Below, piece by piece: positions 45,013 through 48,176 of a DNA stretch of 48,176 nucleotides. Origin of the DNA: Puniceicoccales bacterium (GTDB taxonomy: Bacteria; Verrucomicrobiota; Verrucomicrobiia; Opitutales; LL51); NCBI GenBank assembly GCA_031255715.1, contig JAIRRZ010000036.1:1-48176 (forward strand), read 5' to 3'. Made by a program: the position numbers and the translations under genes. Each line of letters starts with the position of its first letter. Position 1 is the first letter of the stretch. A model generated the notes under the pieces. That model was not told the DNA's origin. It was given only the letters and a program-made list of their open reading frames with translations, and ran no database searches.

Positions 45013-46008
45013 ATGAGATTATTCGAAGGAAAAATTTTAGTAACCGGTGGTGCTGGATTGATTGGCAGTGCAGTAGTCTGGGCGCTCAATTGCTTGGAAT
45101 TTGAAAATATCATTGTCTGCGATCGCCTATCGAATGACGATCGCTACAAAAACCTTATTCCCTTGCGTTTCCATGACTATGTCGACGCTGATGACCTTCT
45201 TACCTATTTAAAAAGTCCAGAAGGAACGCATATTAAAACCATTTTTCATCTCGGAGCCTGTGCGAATACGGCCGAATCCGATTGCCGGTTTCTAATGAAA
45301 AATAATTTTGAATTTACTAAAAACCTTGCCCACCATGCCGTTGAACGCGGCATTCGTTTTGTGTATGCTTCATCTGCGGCGACCTATGGTGACGGCCAAC
45401 AGGGAATGAATGACGATGGGGTTGAAAAGTTACGGCCGCTTAATATGTATGCTTATTCGAAGCAATTATTCGATGTTTATTCACGGAACATGAAATTATA
45501 TGGCATAAAATATTTCAATGTGTTCGGACCGAACGAGAATCACAAAAGTTGCATGATGAGTATGGTGGCGCGTGCATATCAACAAATTCGAGAAACGGGT
45601 AAGGTAAAACTATTTAAAAGCTATCATTCCCAATATGCCGACGGCTATCAGAAACGCGACTTTTTGTACGTAAAAGATGCGGCTGATATGACTATTTTTT
45701 TAGGCAGTGTTCCGGAAAAAATCGATGGCCATGAAACGACAGGTATTTACAATTGTGGTTCGGGAATAGCGAGTAGCTGGATTGATCTCGTGGGACCAAT
45801 TTTTGAAATTTTAGGTAGACCGCATTGCATTGAATTCATTGAAATGCCAGAAGTTTTGCGTGAAAAATACCAATATTATACCTGTGCCAATATTCGGAAA
45901 TTGCGATCGATAGGTTACAAACGGCCGTTGATGCCCCTACGGGAGGCGGTAACAGATTACATCGCAAATTATCTTATACCGAAAAAACGTCTTGGAGAAG
46001 AGTATTGA
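45013..46008 (+). CDS. hldD: ADP-glyceromanno-heptose 6-epimerase
   Basis: HldD makes ADP-L-glycero-D-manno-heptose for the LPS inner core. The 331-residue short-chain dehydrogenase-like protein has the NAD loop GGAGLIGSAVVWALN. FHLGACANTAESDCRFLMKNN, YASSAATYGDG, the YxxxK catalytic pair NMYAYSKQL, and NVFGPNENHKSCMMSM follow. The stop is 11 bp before ligA, likely on one transcript. Confidence 0.95.
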   Translation: MRLFEGKILVTGGAGLIGSAVVWALNCLEFENIIVCDRLSNDDRYKNLIPLRFHDYVDADDLLTYLKSPEGTHIKTIFHLGACANTAESDCRFLMKNNFEFTKNLAHHAVERGIRFVYASSAATYGDGQQGMNDDGVEKLRPLNMYAYSKQLFDVYSRNMKLYGIKYFNVFGPNENHKSCMMSMVARAYQQIRETGKVKLFKSYHSQYADGYQKRDFLYVKDAADMTIFLGSVPEKIDGHETTGIYNCGSGIASSWIDLVGPIFEILGRPHCIEFIEMPEVLREKYQYYTCANIRKLRSIGYKRPLMPLREAVTDYIANYLIPKKRLGEEY

Positions 46009-46019
46009 AAGGTAGGACT

Positions 46020-48029
46020 ATGGTTGCACTAACTTCGAAAGAAAAAAAGAGAATTCAGAAAAAAATTTTGCAGCTATACGCGGAAATCGAACGCCATAAC
46101 CGGCTATATTATAAGGATTCGCGGCCTGAAATTTCGGATTTCGAGTATGATTGTTTGAAAAGTGAACTATTGCATCTTGAGTCATTGCTATCCGATGAAA
46201 TGGTAAAAATCGGTATCGGCGATGATCGCAGTGGCAATCTATTGACACGTAAGCATTATGCACCGATGCTTAGCCTAGAAAATACCTACGATTTGGACGA
46301 CATTTTTGACTTTGATGTACGCATTCGTAAATTGTTGGCGGCTGAAAAAAATATTGAATATGTTGTTGAACCAAAAATCGATGGACTTGCAGTGAATTTG
46401 ATTTACGAAAAAGGTCAATTGAAATATGCATTGACGCGTGGAAATGGCTTCGAAGGCGATGATGTGACCGAAAATGTGAAAACAATCGAAGACCTACCCT
46501 GGCATATCGCAAATGCTCCCGACCTAATTGAAATCCGTGGTGAAGTATACATGGATAATGAAATTTTTCAAAAAATTAACATGGAACGCGCCGACACAGG
46601 GGAATTTGTGTTTGCAAATGCACGCAATTTAGCTTCAGGAACTTTAAAATTAATGGACAGTGAAGCCGTTCGATTACGGCATTTAAAAATTTTACTCTAT
46701 GGAATAGGCACAGGCAATTGTTTGGAAAAACAAAGTGAAATTTATCCGTTTTTGCAAGAATTAGGGTTTGTTTCGCAAACTTACTATCATATTATTACAA
46801 ATCTGGATGATATTGCGACCGTTATTCGAAGACTCGATTGGGAGCGAAAACAATTGCCGTACGCAACCGATGGCGTCGTATTCAAAGTAAACGAGCGAGC
46901 ATTACAGGAAAAATTGGGGGTAACGGCAAAAGCACCGCGTTGGGCGTTTGCCTATAAATTTGAACCCGAACGCGCAGAAACCATTTTACGGAGCGTTACA
47001 TTTCAGGTCGGGCGAACGGGTATGGTTACACCGGTTGCGGAATTGGAACCCGTTTATTTGTCAGGATCATGTGTGGCACGGGCAACCCTACACAATGCCG
47101 ATGATATCGTGAAGAAAGACATTCGCATTGGCGATACGGTGATCGTTGAAAAATCCGGTGAAATTATTCCAGCCATTGTAGGTATAAAATTGGAAAATCG
47201 TCCTCAAAATGGTCTGGAAAAATTAATTTTCCCTAAAAATTGCCCCCATTGCAATACGCAGCTTATCCGTCTACCTGAGGAAGTTGCTTGGCGTTGTCCA
47301 AATGTGAATTGTCAGGAACAAATTATTCATAAAATTATTTATTTTGCTTCAAAAACAGCCATGAATATTGATGGTTTTGGCGAGTCTGTCGTACGCAAAT
47401 TGGTCGAATTTGGTAAAGTAAAAACTCCAGCAGATATTTATGTGCTCCAAAAAGAAGACCTGTATCTACTGGAAAATTTTGGCGAGAAATCTGTAAATCG
47501 TTTACTCTCTAACATTGAACGTAGTAAAAAAATTGAACTTTGGCGATTCATTAATGGATTAGGAATTCCGTTGATTGGTGAAAAAATGGCAAAAGATTTG
47601 GCAAATCATTTTCATCATTGGGATGCATTAGCGGTAGCTCCCTTGGCGGAACTTGGACGTATTCGTGGAGTTGGTCGAAAAGTTGCCCAGGGAATTTTGA
47701 ATTATTTTCGTGATTCTAAAAATTTGGACTTGCTCCAGCGATTGCAAAAAGTTGGTTTTGAATTTGAAAAAATTGTAGTGCAGTATAATCCGCATTTTGC
47801 GCAAAAAGTATTTGTTCTTACCGGAACAATGCAACAATTTACCCGTGATCAGGCGAAGAAATTGATTGAAAAAAATGGAGGGTTTGTCGCTAATACCTTG
47901 TCAACAAATGTAAATGTTCTTATCGCAGGGAGCGATGCGGGACAAAAATTGGACATTGCGCATAAAAAAAATATCCCAATTTGGACGGAAATTGATTTTG
48001 CTAAAAAATTGACTTATGCTGCCCCTTGA
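46020..48029 (+). CDS. ligA: NAD-dependent DNA ligase
   Basis: LigA seals nicks in replication and repair. The 669-residue protein has the active-site KxDG at Lys119 (VEPKIDGLAVNL) and the four-cysteine zinc finger CPHC...CPNVNC. Helix-hairpin-helix units and a C-terminal BRCT domain (FVLTGTMQQFTRDQAKKLIE) complete it. ATG 46020 with GGTAGG before it is preferred over TTG 46005. The repeat begins immediately after its stop. Confidence 0.96.
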   Translation: MVALTSKEKKRIQKKILQLYAEIERHNRLYYKDSRPEISDFEYDCLKSELLHLESLLSDEMVKIGIGDDRSGNLLTRKHYAPMLSLENTYDLDDIFDFDVRIRKLLAAEKNIEYVVEPKIDGLAVNLIYEKGQLKYALTRGNGFEGDDVTENVKTIEDLPWHIANAPDLIEIRGEVYMDNEIFQKINMERADTGEFVFANARNLASGTLKLMDSEAVRLRHLKILLYGIGTGNCLEKQSEIYPFLQELGFVSQTYYHIITNLDDIATVIRRLDWERKQLPYATDGVVFKVNERALQEKLGVTAKAPRWAFAYKFEPERAETILRSVTFQVGRTGMVTPVAELEPVYLSGSCVARATLHNADDIVKKDIRIGDTVIVEKSGEIIPAIVGIKLENRPQNGLEKLIFPKNCPHCNTQLIRLPEEVAWRCPNVNCQEQIIHKIIYFASKTAMNIDGFGESVVRKLVEFGKVKTPADIYVLQKEDLYLLENFGEKSVNRLLSNIERSKKIELWRFINGLGIPLIGEKMAKDLANHFHHWDALAVAPLAELGRIRGVGRKVAQGILNYFRDSKNLDLLQRLQKVGFEFEKIVVQYNPHFAQKVFVLTGTMQQFTRDQAKKLIEKNGGFVANTLSTNVNVLIAGSDAGQKLDIAHKKNIPIWTEIDFAKKLTYAAP

Positions 48030-48176
48030 GTCCAGAGGGCTCCGCCCTCTGGACTCCCGCAAGGAGTCCGGACTCCTTGACCTCGATACGCGGCCAATCC
48101 ATGCGAAAACTTCGCATGGTTTGGCCGCACAGTCATTTTTTTAATTAAAATTGTTTTTAATTAAATAAAGACCCCG
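48030..48176. repeat. Terminal copy of the composite repeat
   Basis: From 48030 the window carries gtccagagggctccgccctctgg, then the caaggagtccggactccttg palindrome, the gcggccaatccatgcgaaaa hairpin and the ttaattaaaattg tail, to the last base. It matches 42797-42919. Both ends of the window lie in the same repeat family, so assembly probably broke at repeats. Confidence 0.88.

Overview
The window is a 48.2 kb piece of an A+T-rich, Gram-negative, host-associated bacterial chromosome. Three things point to the PVC superphylum, most likely Verrucomicrobiota. First, a 51-residue small basic protein at 41103-41258 resembles a family known, from memory, only in Verrucomicrobia and Chlamydiae. Second, the type III secretion genes run in the order sctJ-K-L-x-N-O-P. 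Third, the omega subunit is short. LPS heptose genes (hldD, a GT9 heptosyltransferase), lipoproteins, YidC with a large periplasmic domain and an OmpH/Skp-like protein show a double membrane. Type III secretion, a secreted ankyrin-like protein, degraded genes and short intergenic spaces fit a symbiont or intracellular lifestyle. The lineage is inferred, not proven.

Layout. 1-482: large imperfect inverted repeat that includes the 5' end of priA. 0.5-3.8 kb: priA, ispF and an RluA-like gene. 4.2-4.7 kb: tmRNA (minus strand), followed by 0.7 kb of gene-free DNA with degenerate repeats. 5.4-8.1 kb: divergent ABC-F ATPase and NIF3-like genes. 8.3-9.8 kb: tRNA-Gly, a putative type III translocator and a decayed secreted-protein gene. 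10-15 kb (minus): hppA, yebC, yidC. 15-17.4 kb (minus): MFS transporter and ispE. 17.5-20.9 kb (plus): murD, LysM lipoprotein, ftsW. 21-26.5 kb: recD2, smpB, rpoZ, clpP, ompH-like, pgsA, pgpA. 26.6-33.0 kb: the type III secretion operon. 33-38 kb: tRNA-Arg, tatD, gatB, GT9, Bax-inhibitor-1 family and ankyrin-like genes. 38-42.6 kb: tRNA-Tyr, rpsP, an amino-acid ABC importer, the small basic protein, a small membrane protein and tsaD. 42.6-43.0 kb: GC-rich repeat cluster. 43-48 kb: MsbA-like exporter, a cloverleaf palindrome, hldD, ligA and a terminal repeat.

How it fits together. ispE and ispF feed the non-mevalonate isoprenoid pathway. murD, the LysM lipoprotein and ftsW serve septal peptidoglycan. 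pgsA and pgpA make phosphatidylglycerol. hldD, GT9 and MsbA-like serve LPS. tmRNA, SmpB and ClpP could act in ribosome rescue and tag proteolysis. The sctJ-P operon encodes inner ring, sorting platform, ATPase, stalk and needle-length control. The remaining secretion genes (C, D, F, Q, R, S, T, U, V) must lie elsewhere.

The least explained content is non-coding. One is a modular family of GC-rich palindromic repeats; its older copies differ from intact ones largely by G:C-to-A:T changes while one 27-bp palindrome stays intact. Another is a four-member intergenic motif that begins with TTGACA and ends in a G-rich box. A third is an 81-nt perfect cloverleaf palindrome between two envelope genes.
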